Shown here: positions 13,025 to 24,467 of the stretch, one piece after another
How positions within the stretch are numbered: position 1 is the stretch's first letter
How the letters are laid out: each line of letters opens with the position of its first letter
Source: Allolobophora icterica
Lineage: Eukaryota > Annelida > Clitellata > Crassiclitellata > Lumbricidae
Direction: 5' to 3'
Assembly: GCA_963556255.1 (NCBI GenBank)
Contig: OY744608.1
Span: forward strand, 28,681,028-28,745,027
DNA: 64,000 nucleotides
Notes under the pieces: model-generated
What the model was told of the DNA's origin: nothing
The model's database searches: none
Seen by the model: the letters and a program-made list of their open reading frames with translations, nothing else
Translations under genes and position numbers: made by a program

Positions 13025-16000
13025 CAATTGTGTTAAAATGTGTGAGATTAGAACGGTTGTGTTAAGGGGCCATCCATATATTACGTACAAAAAAATCCGG
13101 GGAAATTGGACCCCTCCCCCCTGTTCACAAGCGTACTTTCTTCCACCACCCCCCTGTGTACGTACACTTGACGCACACCCCCCACCCCCGAGACCAGCTG
13201 CAGAAAGTGTCTCGGCAGCCCGACTGTCTGCACTTTAGGCCAGATTGAAGGATGAGTGAAGGGCCAATATAGCCAAATTATAGGTGTCTCGTTCACAGAA
13301 CAGAATAACTGCACATGGCTTTTATATAATGTAATAAAATGCCATCGGACGACTATAGGATAATACAGAGTTATAAATAGGCTGATGTGGACGTCATAAT
13401 TAGAAATTTATTTTGGGTACGTACACATTTTCTTACCCCCCTCCCCCCCCGTTCGCACCCGTACGCAAAATCGCCAAAATCCGACCCCCCTAATTGTGTA
13501 TGTAATATGTGGATGGCCCATAAAATGTGTGAGACACATTTGATTTACAGTTTTTTTTTATCTCCAAGATTTTAAATTGTTTTAGATCGTGGTGGTAGAG
13601 GTCGTGGTCGTCCGAAACAAGATCTAAGAGGTTCGTCTCCTAGAGCAGGATTAACTCCAGAGCGGGAGTTTGGAACAACGGTTCAAGAGCCGCCACCCAG
13701 GTTTAGGAGAAGTCCAGAAGATTCGAGGCCCGGTGCCATTGCATTGGCGCAGGCCAATTCACGGGGTTCTTTCGTTGGTGGAAACAGCCCAAGGAATTGG
13801 CCAAATGCACAGAGGCCTGTGGCATCTATTCAGAGTCAACAGCAATGGCCACATCCAAAAACAGGGGCAGACCTTAAAGTGTATCCAACAGATTCGGAAT
13901 TAATACCGTCCTCAAAGAACACAGATTTCAGTCCTAGGAATTCTACGGTCATTACTGTTGGAAACAGACCACAAGCCGAAAACGGTGTTCGTTCGATCAT
14001 ACGTGTCATTCAGAATGACGCACCGAGCAGACAGGAAAGACCTATTAAGTCGGAAGTGGAGTTGCTTGCCCGTGATCAGTTTGTGAAATGTCCCAAGAAG
14101 GGAATTGGATCCGGCCGACTGTTGCCTCCTTCAAAAGAACGAGTGGCAAGTCGTGGGAAAAGCGCCAATAGGAAGATAATCACTGCAAAAGGCAAGCGAA
14201 CAGGAAGTCGATGGGTGGAAAAAGACAATGAACCAGTGACTATTGGAATTGCTGTCATTACAACACCTGGAGATAAGGAAGAGATTGTTGCCGAGAAAGT
14301 TGAGAGCGATTCTGACGAAGTGTCACCTGTTGTCGAAGAAAGACATCCGGATGTAAGTCCGCCGAAGAAGGACATTAGCAAGAGCGAAGCTGTCACAAGA
14401 CAGATTGAATTTGTTGGTGACGAAGCTGACAATTATGATGATGATGATGATGAGTGGGAAGACACTGACGGATCCTGGGCAGATGTCGATGAAAAAATTG
14501 GGGGTGAACACAACAAAAGCAATGAATCGATTGATCGGTTCATTGAGGAGAATACACTGCATCCTGATGGGACAAACTGGAATATTGATGATGATACTGC
14601 TGACATACCCTGGTCAGAGCAGGTGGATGCTGAGAGTCAGGAACGCCATCACATGGAAAACGATTGGATGGCAATGAAGCAGCGGCCAAGTTTCTCAAAT
14701 TTGGATACCGGTTTCCAGAGTAGCTGCTCCATTGTGGAATCACCATTTGAACAGTGTTAGTAAACATCTGGTTTTTTTAACTGTTGCCACATTGAATTAA
14801 AATTATAATAAGTTCTCACACCGAAATGCAGTCACATGCTCTATTTCTAAATTTAATTATGGCAGCTCTATATTTTCAGTGTTTGTCTGTGATTTGTAGC
14901 ATTAATGATGATGGTGATACATGTATTATCTTTGTAGCTGAGATTCTATCAAGTCTTCTTGCTGCAGCCTGTGATCCCTCTGCCAAAGAAGAGCTTGATT
15001 TGAAGCCTGCAGCTGAAGAGTCATGTACTGAATCTAAACGAAGTGTGGCCAGGGATCCATCCCCTTCTGATGCAAGGGTTTATCCAACTACGACGGCAGA
15101 TGAGAAGGAGTCCTGTTCAGAGTCTTCCAGAGCTGCCGAATCAACCAGCAATGATTTACGGCAAGATACAACTATAGGGCTTTCGTCTGAGAGCCAGCCG
15201 TCTTCCTCGCTTGCTGATATTAGTCCTTCCACAGCATTTGCACCTCTGGAGTTACCACTGCAGTCTGTATGTGTTGAGCCATCAGGTGAATCCCAGTTTC
15301 CTCTGGTTGTCCCAGAGCAGCCCAACTCAGGGTTATTTGTTCCTGCTGAGCTCATCTGTTCACAACCGGAATCAATGCAGTCTGCTGTTTCTGAGCTAAA
15401 TGATCCTCCTGAAGCATCTGCAATGTCAGATGCGAAAGCTACATTGTCAGCCATTTCTGAGCCATCTCGTACAACGGACACTTCAACAGAAGCCAGTGCA
15501 ACAGCAACACAGTCTACTGCTTTGGAGCCATCTGGTCCTGTTGACACTTCTGCAGTGTCAGATGCAACAGCTACATTGTCTGCCATTTCTGAGCCATCTC
15601 ATGCAACTTCTGCAGTGCCAGGTGCAGAAGCAACACTGTCTGCCATTTCTGAGCCATCTCATGCAACTGACACTTCAACAGAGGCCAGTGTAACAGCAAT
15701 GCAATTTGCTGTTTCTGAGCTATCTGGTCCTGCTGACACTTCTGCAGTGTCAGATGCAACAGCTACACTGTCTGCCATTTCTGAGCCATCTCATGCAACT
15801 GACACTTCAACAGAGGCCAGTGCAACAGCAACACAATCTACTGCTTCGGAGCCATGTGGTCCCACTGATAAGCCACATGAACTAGTAACGGATCTATCAG
15901 CCTTGAAGCCAGAGCCAGCTGCAGGTTTAGCAGCTAGAGAAGTTCATCAATCAGCCTCTGAAACGACTCTGAGTCAACCAGAAGGCCTTCAATCTCAGTC

Positions 16001-16136
16001 AGAAGAAGTCACCTGTCTCAATGTCGGATCAGCTTTGCTTCCTCTGCAGTCTGCAGAAGAAACTTTATCACCAGAGTCTTCTCATACTGATGAGAAAAAT
16101 TCAGAAGTCAAATCTACAGCTGTTCAAGAAATATGA
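8921..16136 (+). CDS. CCDC9: CCDC9-type coiled-coil protein gene, complete coding region
   Basis: Eight coding exons (8921-9031, 9596-9703, 10127-10270, 11466-11609, 12023-12195, 12450-12547, 13586-14755, 14938-16136) join to 1048 codons plus stop. Residues 1-75 are a charged helix (REEREALLDRKIQ, then EIEEDKKWAERE), as in the CCDC9 N-terminus. Residues about 170-227 carry HWRKERENIDRERIERQ and WKREWDRDK, the core I recognise from CCDC9/CCDC9B. An RG-rich patch (RGGRGRGRP) sits near residue 260 and an acidic run (DDDDDEWEDTDG) near 540. Human CCDC9 has been reported with the exon junction complex and spliced mRNA, so a nuclear RNA-related role is a family-based inference. If the last intron is retained, the frame stops at 14758-14760, giving a 650-residue form. 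The gene is far longer than human CCDC9 because of exons 7 and 8. Confidence 0.85.
9596..9703 (+). CDS. CCDC9: CCDC9-like coding exon 2
   Basis: Acceptor TTTTTCAG, donor GAT|GTAAGA, 36 codons in phase 0. EIEEDKKWAE continues the N-terminal helix as in vertebrate CCDC9 (EIEEDRKKAE, from memory). Confidence 0.85.
10127..10270 (+). CDS. CCDC9: CCDC9-like coding exon 3
   Basis: Acceptor ATTCAG, donor GAT|GTGAGT, 48 codons in phase 0. Polar and Gln-rich, with no named domain. Confidence 0.75.
10352..10763. mobile_element. hAT-type MITE in CCDC9 intron 3
   Basis: Perfect 15-bp terminal inverted repeats TAGAGCTGTACCGAT. Flanking 8-mers GCTTGGAT (10344-10351) and GCATGGAT (10764-10771) match at 7 of 8. 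ATCGG motifs recur through the element. The hAT class is assigned from terminal sequence and duplication length. Confidence 0.8.
11466..11609 (+). CDS. CCDC9: CCDC9-like coding exon 4
   Basis: Acceptor TTTTCAG. Of two possible donors, CAG|GTCAGT at 11609 keeps phase 0 with exon 5, while the GTAAGT 23 bases downstream does not. Encodes a Pro/Arg/Gly-rich stretch. Confidence 0.8.
12023..12195 (+). CDS. CCDC9: CCDC9-like coding exon 5, conserved core
   Basis: Acceptor TCTTCAG, donor AATCA|GTAAGC. This exon carries the diagnostic HWRKERENIDRERIERQ and WKREWDRDKAENQ segment. Ends in phase 2. Confidence 0.9.
12450..12547 (+). CDS. CCDC9: CCDC9-like coding exon 6
   Basis: Acceptor CATCAG, donor TCAT|GTGAGT. 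Enters in phase 2 and leaves in phase 1. Encodes KEQRSYRQAGQQ and a Ser-rich end. Confidence 0.8.
12983..13022. repeat. (AT)n microsatellite
   Basis: About 20 uninterrupted AT units in CCDC9 intron 6. Confidence 0.95.
13066..13520. mobile_element. TIR element in CCDC9 intron 6, TAA target duplication
   Basis: The left end GGGGCCATCCATATATTACG and inverted right end TGGGCCATCCACATATTACA are terminal inverted repeats. TAA flanks both sides, as in PIF/Harbinger-type insertions. The interior is C-rich and non-coding. The superfamily call is tentative. Confidence 0.6.
13586..14755 (+). CDS. CCDC9: CCDC9-like coding exon 7 (RG patch and acidic region)
   Basis: Acceptor TTTTAG, entering in phase 1 to give YRGGRGRGRP. 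The frame is open to TAG at 14758-14760. A donor CAGT|GTTAGT at 14755/14756 leaves in phase 1, the phase exon 8 needs. Either the exon ends at 14755 or, unspliced, the protein ends after QC at 14757. Confidence 0.8.
14938..16136 (+). CDS. CCDC9: CCDC9-like coding exon 8, repeat-rich tail
   Basis: Acceptor ATCTTTGTAG ends at 14937; the frame begins with two bases that join the T of exon 7 to make Ser, then EILSSLLAAA, and runs to TGA at 16134-16136. It is Ser/Thr/Ala/Glu-rich, probably disordered. The alternative is a separate gene starting at ATG 14826, but that start lies before a good acceptor and encodes a hydrophobic stretch unlike the rest. Confidence 0.65.
15430..15850 (+). repeat. CCDC9: In-frame coding tandem repeat in CCDC9-like exon 8
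   Basis: The peptide module TLSAISEPSHATDTSTEAS recurs about four times with variants, alternating with TSAVSDATA. Nucleotide identity between copies is high, so expansion is recent and stays in frame. Confidence 0.85.
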
Positions 16137-16438
16137 ATTGACAGAATGTGTAATTGCTCGTAAACATTTTTACATCGACGTAGTGCTAGTTCAAAGGCAA
16201 AGCAGGGAAACAAACAGTGGCAGTCTAGATTTTAACATTCCAGTGAAAATCTCATGTACTAAATGCAGCTATTTCCAAAATTCAGCAAAATCTTATTTGC
16301 TATGTAAATCAAGGAATCATTAAGTACATTTTTCAGTTTACTTTGATGGTTCACAATAGTCTAACAGTTAACATGTTATACCGTGCTATCAACCTAGAGG
16401 TAAGATGTTCAAATATTTGCCAGGTCAGAAATAACATG

Positions 16439-16444
16439 AATAAA
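16439..16444 (+). terminator. CCDC9: Candidate polyadenylation signal of CCDC9-like gene
   Basis: AATAAA about 300 bp after the exon 8 stop codon, the first match downstream. Confidence 0.5.
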
Positions 16445-17344
16445 AATTGAACTGACACCTTTAGTGAAACCCAGATTTACCAAGACCAGTGCTGTACTAG
16501 TACTCCTTGTGAATTTGGCTTTAAAACGAGCACCTCAACTATTGTAAGTGGGAAAGCAGATGACAAAAAGGAAGACTGTCCACCCAGCCTTGTATGTCAA
16601 GGGTAAGAACATGAATTTAAATATGCTTTGTGCATGTAACTGCCTTTTTGTATTAGCTTAGGGAACTGCTTTGCTACAGTTTACTCATTGAATTTGAAAA
16701 TGGTGAGAATTTTTAAGTAAGTTGTTATAGTTACCTTATGTACATGTCCATAAGAAATCAAGATTGTTGTTAATTTTGTAAAATTGCAAACTACTGATGG
16801 ATATGTGCAGACAATAGGCCAACTCAAATATCTGTGTAGAAAGGGTTGATGCATTTTAAAGTTACTGTTGAAGTTTAGCAAGATGTTGTCATGAAATGTG
16901 AATAAGAAAATGCAGATCGACTCATTTTAGATCACAAGCAAAAATGATATAAAGCAAAGTGTGTTGTGGAAAGGAAGATTTGTGATGAATGCTGTGAGAA
17001 TTTTAGTTCTCTTAATCTGTCAATTTCTAAAGGCGCTTGGATTTGATTGGCTTATCTTTCTGCCAAGTGCAGACAATTATTACTGACTTATTTGTGTATT
17101 CTATGACTGGTGTAGTCAGTTGTTATTTCAAGGATTGATTGATTGGTAGCCTGGTGTTGTGTCTGTGATTTGGATTGCCTATAATATGGTTCTTGCAGTT
17201 TGTAAGGTATTCTTCTGGTTTTTTTTGTTTACTCTACATGTATTAGAGTAATTGGTTTACTGTATTGATATTTATATTGATTAAAAAAATTGGATTATAG
17301 AAACTTTAACCATGTTACTACTCACCACACCATGCTACTCACTG
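16445..17344. other. Intergenic, nothing recognised
   Basis: AT-rich DNA with no credible frame, RNA gene or repeat boundary that I can see. Confidence 0.4.
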
Positions 17345-17352
17345 AACTCAAT

Positions 17353-17531
17353 CAGTGGGGGCGCCAGGATTTCAGGTTTGGGGGGGCTGAAGCCCTAAGC
17401 TCTTCCCTTTCTCCCTTCCTCCTTTGTAAGCATTGCAAAGCTTCAGAGGTTTCCAGCGTTTTGTTTGGGGGGGCTGAGCCACAGTTTGGAAGGGATAAGC
17501 ACCCCCTAGCCCACCCCTTGCGCCGCCACTG
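17353..17531. mobile_element. hAT-type MITE, CAGTGGCGGCGCC family
   Basis: The ends CAGTGGGGGCGCCAGG and, inverted, CAGTGGCGGCGCAAGG are terminal inverted repeats. A perfect 8-bp duplication AACTCAAT flanks them at 17345-17352 and 17532-17539. Same family as 63129-63275. Confidence 0.85.
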
Positions 17532-17539
17532 AACTCAAT

Positions 17540-18700
17540 CATTAAAATATACCTGATGTAGCTTTTGAATGTATAGAAATTTGTAGAGCGTACAGATCTA
17601 ATGCATGGTTTATTGAAACGTGCGAGGTTTTGCTATAAGCATTCCAGCATGGTGCCTATTCTGCTTGCTTACAGGCTTTGCTGAGGCACTTAAATATACT
17701 GTTGAAGGTGAACACCATGCTTAAAGTTATCCTGGTCATCGATACAAAACCTTAATTAAGAAAGTTTGGGGGCTGAAACCTTCATTTATGTTATTGATCT
17801 TGTTGAAGGTGATTTATTTGTTATGATTTATTATGAAAATGTTTGAAACGCGCAGTCCCACAAAATTGCGAGTGGATCGTGCATAGCAGGATGAAGATGA
17901 GAATATAATTGGGGAATTATTATGGAGACTTTGTCCCAAACAATGCTAGACAGTTTTCTGCTGGTCCCTCGTTGTGGAAGAAATGGCTTGTGGTGTTCAG
18001 CTCTTGCAGAGCATTTAAACCAACTTGCACACTGCACATTAAGTTTATAATTTGCCTGTGTGAATCACCTTATGTACATGTAGATGGTATATTTGTGAAT
18101 TCAGTTTCTTTTTAGTTCTTCAGGTGCTTATCAATGATTGTTATCTGTTTGGCAGTAGATAAATGAAAGTCTGCAATTGCAACATTAACAAGTTTGTTTG
18201 CAATGATGACGTTTGAATCCCAAGCTTTGTATTTCAGTGGCTTTGATTAGTATTTAATTAAAAACTTTGCTAAAATTAATTTTTATATAGTTTTGTGTAT
18301 TAAAATTTGCAATATAAGCTTACATGATTTCACGTCAAACTGGCGTAAATTGGAACTTGCACTTTCCAGAACTGATATAAAGCAGTCGAGACAAGAAGCT
18401 GTTCACGCCACAATTGCTGTAAGTTTAGAATTGAAATCTTTAGTTTCTCTGTAGTAAGCTGTGTGACTAGCAATACATCTTATCAGTCAGTTTGAAATCT
18501 AGGTCAATCCACTTTGGCAAGATACGCCTTGACTATGAATTGACCGACCAGAGATCAAAGTGGAATTTAATTGTTTTTGATGTATCCTGGCTTCTGTGCA
18601 AAAAATGCAGTTTACGAGTTGCAATTACTAGTTTAGTTTATGTCTTCATAAAAGTTTGCTCAAATTTCGTTTTAAAACTAGTAATAGTGTACATTTCAAG
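17540..18700. other. Intergenic, nothing recognised
   Basis: AT-rich sequence without supported features. Confidence 0.4.
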
Positions 18701-18706
18701 TCTAGC

Positions 18707-18872
18707 CAGTGGCGGTTCTGCTGTGAAACTAATTACAAAGTAAGCTGAAGCTTCCCAGCCCCAGAAGCGACTCAGACTGTAGACTGTAGTGCACAATTAG
18801 TCTATTGCCGAAGCTGCCCATAGCAGTGTAACAGTTCTAGCTTCAGGGCCAAAAAAAGTAGGTCCGCCTCTG
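18707..18872. mobile_element. Degraded MITE related to the CAGTGGCGG family
   Basis: Starts CAGTGGCGGTTCTG and ends with the inverse of CAGAGGCGGACC. Flanking 8-mers no longer match convincingly. Confidence 0.4.
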
Positions 18873-20719
18873 AAGGCTGTGCTTGCAGGCTTGCCAAAGG
18901 TCAGAATCCGTCAGGTTCAGTCGGTCGTTAACTGAGCTGCCTTGGTCGTGGCCAATCTGTAAAAACTGTCGATGTTTCACATGCGAGAAACAGTACAGTG
19001 CTTCCGGTTGAGGATCGAATTACATGATTCAAGATCCTCGGCTGAGCACCGATGGTCGATTCGGTCCCATAATAAATCATGGCGCTCTGCGTCCCGTATC
19101 CAACAGTGTCTAATCTAGACGTCTTGGGGGGATGTCCCCCAGGATTGATGTTCCCCCCCGAGGCCAGCAATATTACAATGCAGAGACCTATAGGGGAGGG
19201 AAAATCCACCCCAGGAGACATGTGTATACATGTTTTACCAACCCCCCCCCGAGAGCTGAATTCCTAAAAATATGGTCATCAACCTTTTTGTGAGAGTAAT
19301 TGCTGTAGAAAAAGTTTTAAAAAATCGGGCGAGGGACTAAAAAAAGGTCATCAACATTTTTGAAGATGAAATTAAGGTAAAGTCCGAAACTTTTTGAAGA
19401 TTGATGAAATTACAGAAAAAATCTTGTGTTAATTCGTTGGTTCCCCAGAAACCTAATTGTTTCCCCTCCCAGAAGAGGGGGACTAGGTTAAGCACTGCGT
19501 ATCCAACCAACCAGCCAGATCGACGAACAGTGCGCATATGGGAATCTGTTAACACCGCTCTCCCAATCGGCGATTCGCTCACATCCATCCCCGTGTTTTT
19601 GGACCGTCCTTATGGTACAGTCTTCCACTTTAAATTAAACTTTAGTGACCCCAAATGGCTCAGAAAACATTCAAGTTCGTCTTCAGATGCACGTGCCTTT
19701 TAAGATCTGTTCGAGCGCCTTTGTGATCTTACAACGCGCGATATAATTGTTCAGATAGCCTACATGCAAACACATACATAGGCCTACATTTTTACAAATT
19801 TTAATTTAGCCTAGTTAATAAAAGCCTATAGTGTCTCGTCACTTCATATGTTATTAAATATTTAACTTTAGAAAAAAGCCTCTTGTTATACGGCTTCAAT
19901 TATGAAAAAAGTCTATTATTAAAATTTAAATTTGGCGAATAAAGGCCTATTAATTGTTAAGTATAGAAGCCTACGTCACTTTGATCATGAAATAAACCCA
20001 TTATCAACATTTTTAATCTTCTAGTTTAGAGAATAAAAACCTATATCGTTACGTAGCTTCAATTATTATTGAACACTTCTATTATTAATATAATTTTAAG
20101 AATAAATTTAAGTCTTATTATTAAGTTACTCCATATAATTATTATTAAAAATTTTAATTGATCAAATAAAGGCCTATTGTTACGTCACTTCAATTATGAA
20201 ACAAATCCGGCCATTGTTATAGGCCTATAAAGTTCATTTTGAGAATATAGACTAGACCTATCGTTACGTCACTTAGATTATGATACGAATCCACTGTTAT
20301 TTCAGTTCGTTTTGAGAATAATTATAGACGAGGTTAATTGTTACGTCACTTTGATTATGATACAAATTATTTTTACATAAATTCATTTTGAGAATAGGCC
20401 TATAGACTAGGTCTGTTACGTCACTTTGATTATGATACAAATCCATTGTTTTTTAAGTTCGTTTTGAGAATATAGACTAGGTCTATTGTTACGTCACTTA
20501 GATTATGATACAATTTTCACATAAATTATTTTGAGAATATAGACTAGGTCTGTTAATTGTTACGTCATTAGATTATGATACAAATCCATCATTAGACCTA
20601 ATATAAGTTCATTTCAGAATATAGACTTGGCCTGTTAATTGTTACGTCACTTTGATTATGATACAAGTCTCAGATTCGCATTTTTTGTGAATTTGAGCGC
20701 ATTGAAAATGTTGGTAGCC

Positions 20720-20954
<235 letters not shown>

Positions 20955-20958
20955 AATA

Positions 20959-21021
<63 letters not shown>
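20955..21021. repeat. (TAA)n tract after retrotransposon fragment
   Basis: Trinucleotide repeat continuing from the A-rich tail of the preceding fragment. Confidence 0.9.
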
Positions 21022-21748
21022 TAATCGTTATTAATTAATCTATTGTTTAAAGTTCACTTTGAGAATATAGGCTAGGCCTATTATGTCACTTCCATTATGA
21101 AACATGTTTAGTATTGTGGCGGACTGGCCACAGGTCTTGATTGTAGGTTTAATCAATAATAGCTGTCTTGTTGACGCGTTACCCGGTTAAATAATGCATC
21201 AGAGGGCACCCGCGGCCGATGCGTAAATGGTAGCGTTAACGTGATATTAAAGAAGCCAATATTTGAGTTTTAGCTTGTTTTTGCCATTTAAGCGATTCAA
21301 ATTATTAATTAGAATAATATTAGACGTATTTCGGTCCAATATTTAATGTCTAGAGCTAGGGCGACGCTTAGTGTAATAGTTTGATTTCGATACCTTAGAC
21401 ACCTGTATTTGAAAAGGTATATATGGGCTAGTATATAAGTATGGAGGCCCGAATATATTTTACGTGCGAGACCATAGCTTGCAGATAGATGCAAATAGAT
21501 TCATAGACCCTGCCTCACGGTGCGTTGCTTATATCGTAGAGCGGCGTTACTGCGCTTTACATGTACAGCGACACGGTGCTTTAGTGTCGTTGGTTACCGG
21601 TTCGGTATAAGGCTAATCAGTGCGCTCCCGAGTGACAGCCGCTCCAAAGGCGGTCTGACCAGTGCTGGCAAAACGCCGATCCAACGGAGTAAGGGCCCGC
21701 TCTGTTGTAGATCGCGAGCAGTACCGAGTCTGATCATGGAAGGCTGAT

Positions 21749-23130
21749 TCGGGGAAAGACCGATCGTGAGAAATAAAGGCTCACAGGTCTGTGTCGGTAA
21801 AGTCCGGGGAAGGCGACTCCGGCGGCTCCGTTCGATAGATAGACGGGAAAGGTCCCGTTGGTGTCTGGTTCGCTGGTTCCGTTCGAAAAGACGGGGAAGG
21901 ACCCCGCAGATAAACAGGTCTGTATCAAAAGACGGGGAAGCAGACCCCGTAGATGTTCGTTTCGATATATGCTGGAAAGACCGATGGATGTCTGGTTTGA
22001 TATATACGGGAGAAAGACCGATCGTGAGAGATAAAGGCTCACAGGTCTGTATCGGTAAAGACCGGGGAAGGCGACCCCACTGGTAAACCGTTCGATAGTC
22101 CGAGGAAAGACCCGGCGGTTCCGTTCGATAAAGACTGGGAAGCAGATCCAGTCAGTGGCCGTTCAATAAAGACGGGAAAAGATCCCGTGAGGTGACATTT
22201 CGATACATACGGGGAAGACCCGGTGGTAACCGTTAGAGATACACGGGCAAGGACCCGGTGTTGACCGTCTGAGAGACACGCGGAAAGGCCCCGCAGTTGA
22301 CCGTCAGAGATACACGGACAGAAACCCGGTGTTGACCGTCAGAGATATACGGGCAGAGTCCCAGCTGTTGACCGTCTGAGAGACACGCGGAAAGGCCCCG
22401 CAGTTGACCGTCAGAGATATACGGGCAAAGACCCGGTGGTAGCCGTCTGAGATACACGGGCAAAGTGCCGCTGTTGGCCGTCAGAGATACACGGGCAAAG
22501 ACCCGCTGTTGAAGGTCAGAAATACACGGTCAAAGACCGGTGGTAGCCGTCAGAGATACGCGGGCAAAGTCCCGCTGTTGACAGTCAGAGATACACGGTC
22601 AAAGACCGGTGGTAGCCGTCAGAGATACGCGGGCGAAGACCCGATTGGTGATAACTCAGTTCAAGTATCGTCCATAAAAAGTTAACCAGTGCGATCCCGA
22701 GTTACAGCAAAACTGAGCACTCTTGGGTATTGGATTGACCGCCGATTCGACAGGTTTGGGGCCCACCCTGCCGTTAGATCGCGGGCCGGTCTGAATCCCG
22801 ATTGTGGAAGTTTAACAGGCTGAGTAAACCTCGGGGAGAGACCGATCGTGAGAGTTAGAGAAAACACAGGTCTGTATGAAAACGGGGAAGGCAAGTCCCC
22901 GATGGTGACAGTTCGATTTGTACGGGGAGGGTGACCCCGTTGGTACCGTTCGATAACATCGGGGAACTACCGGTAAATTTTCCATTCGCGGTCACCGTGT
23001 TTGGTTCCCTTGCAGTCATAGTTACTCCCGCGGTTTACCGGCAAATATTCGTCCGGGAGACCATCCGGACGATCCGACCGTTGTCTGTTCCAATGTTCGG
23101 GAAAGTTCCCACGGTGGGAAGCTACACAGG
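21749..23130 (+). repeat. Tandem array of about 30 short palindromes with covarying arms
   Basis: Units of about 34-35 bp in the core (22200-22650), and longer and less regular outside it, each contain a stem of 4-6 bp around an A/G-rich loop (AAAG, CAAAGA, GAAGCAGA). Arms differ between units but stay complementary: ACGGGA/TCCCGT at 21843-21858, GACTGG/CCAGTC at 22133-22153, CGGTC/GACCG at 22527-22539, GCGGG/CCCGC at 22560-22575, ACGGGG/CCCCGT at 22922-22940, GTCCGG/CCGGAC at 23051-23070. Between palindromes runs a conserved GACCGTCAGAGATAC spacer. A longer block around GGTCTGTATCGG and GAGAGACCGATCGTGAGAG repeats at about 21.75, 22.0 and 22.83 kb. Confidence 0.8.
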
Positions 23131-23359
23131 TCTGTGTGCAATAACGGGGTAAAGTTACTGATATTTACCCAGTGATACCATTAGTAGAATCGTGTGTGAG
23201 CACCGAGAAACGAAGCCTACGACTCTGTGAGCTCCCGGAAAAAGACACAACTGTTACGTTCTCTTTTGGATTCAGAGAGTCAGGTTCAAGAGATACGGCT
23301 TGTGGAGTAAGGGCCCACTCCGCTGCTCAGATCTCGAGACAGACTAATTCTGAATAGCG

Positions 23360-24467
23360 AGAAGATAAAAGGTTGTGTAAACCGGGTAGGGATACGCCGC
23401 AACGAGGAGATTAACCTCAAAGTTCGGATCGGGTAGTCGGGTACCCAGGTCCGAAAGAGACACGACCGCGTTTCCCAGCGAGATTCGGCTAGTCAGAGTG
23501 CCGAGGTGAAGTGTACGAACGTCCCAGGTTAAAGGGACATTAAATCAGACCAAGAGTAAACGATACGTGAAAGTCCGGGTAGTCGGATACCCAGGTAGGA
23601 ACATATTTGCTTGTCGTAACACACAGCTCTGAGGACTGACTGAAGTGCGAGGATGGGCCCCCTCGTGCGTAGGTCGGAACGAAGTTCTGTGTGTAGATAG
23701 GAAGGTCATAGGGAGAGGACCTTCACTATCGGAGTGCCATGGACCCCCTTACCGTTATCTTTCGAAGCAGAATTTATCACTGTGTTGGTCGATAATTGCC
23801 AACACAGAAGACGGGTAAGGAAACTTACTCCGTAAATGTGGTGCATGACAATATACGTGTGAGGCCGGTATGCCCTGCACGGATATGGAGCGAGAGATAC
23901 GTACGGTGGGAAGACGTATGGACAGGTGCCTAGACGACACGACGTAGAGAGTTGCCATTGACAGTTGCCAAATAGATCGGTGTCTAGGACGATATGACGT
24001 AAAGACTTGTCACATGTATTCCTTGTTCCCTGAACTTAGAAAACGTTTGGTGTCCCTTATAAATGGCGATAGTCAGGAGTCACGAGATGTAGAATGGTAC
24101 GTCAAAGTTCAGATCAGGTGGAGAGTTGGAGGAAGCCCGTAACTAAGAAGGCACACAAAAGAGGAAGACTTCTGCTGGTAAGAGAACGAACCCTGTTCTG
24201 AAGGACGGCCATCCTGCAGGACGTTGCCCATCCGGCGACCGCGGAAGAAGCAGAGTCAGACCCCGAGATAGAACGGTATAGTGTTGCCTTTCTTAAGCGG
24301 CCAATCCTGAATCTCCTCTGATAGGAAATCCATTTCACGTTGAAAGTAGACAAGGCAGTGACTCTGGTGGGGCTCCAGACGGGCAGTGGGCTGGAGTCGC
24401 CACCACCACACGGAAACCCGTCCGGCGCAACGAGAGTGCAGGCGTCCGGGCGGGCGCAGAACGCCAC
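23360..24467. other. 3' half of the LTR-like unit, non-repetitive
   Basis: G+C-balanced sequence with a local duplication of GGGTAGTCGG(G/A)TACCCAGG at about 23430 and 23575. No coding frame, no tRNA-like or polypurine tract identified. Confidence 0.4.

Noticed and set aside
14826..14937. Alternative gene start at ATG 14826 for the Ser-rich frame
   Set aside because: The first 37 codons are hydrophobic and AT-rich like intron, a strong acceptor follows at 14937, and the phase fits exon 7.
22200..22650. CRISPR-like regular repeats with short spacers
   Set aside because: Eukaryotic context, no cas genes, and the spacers are the conserved part while the palindromes vary, the opposite of CRISPR.
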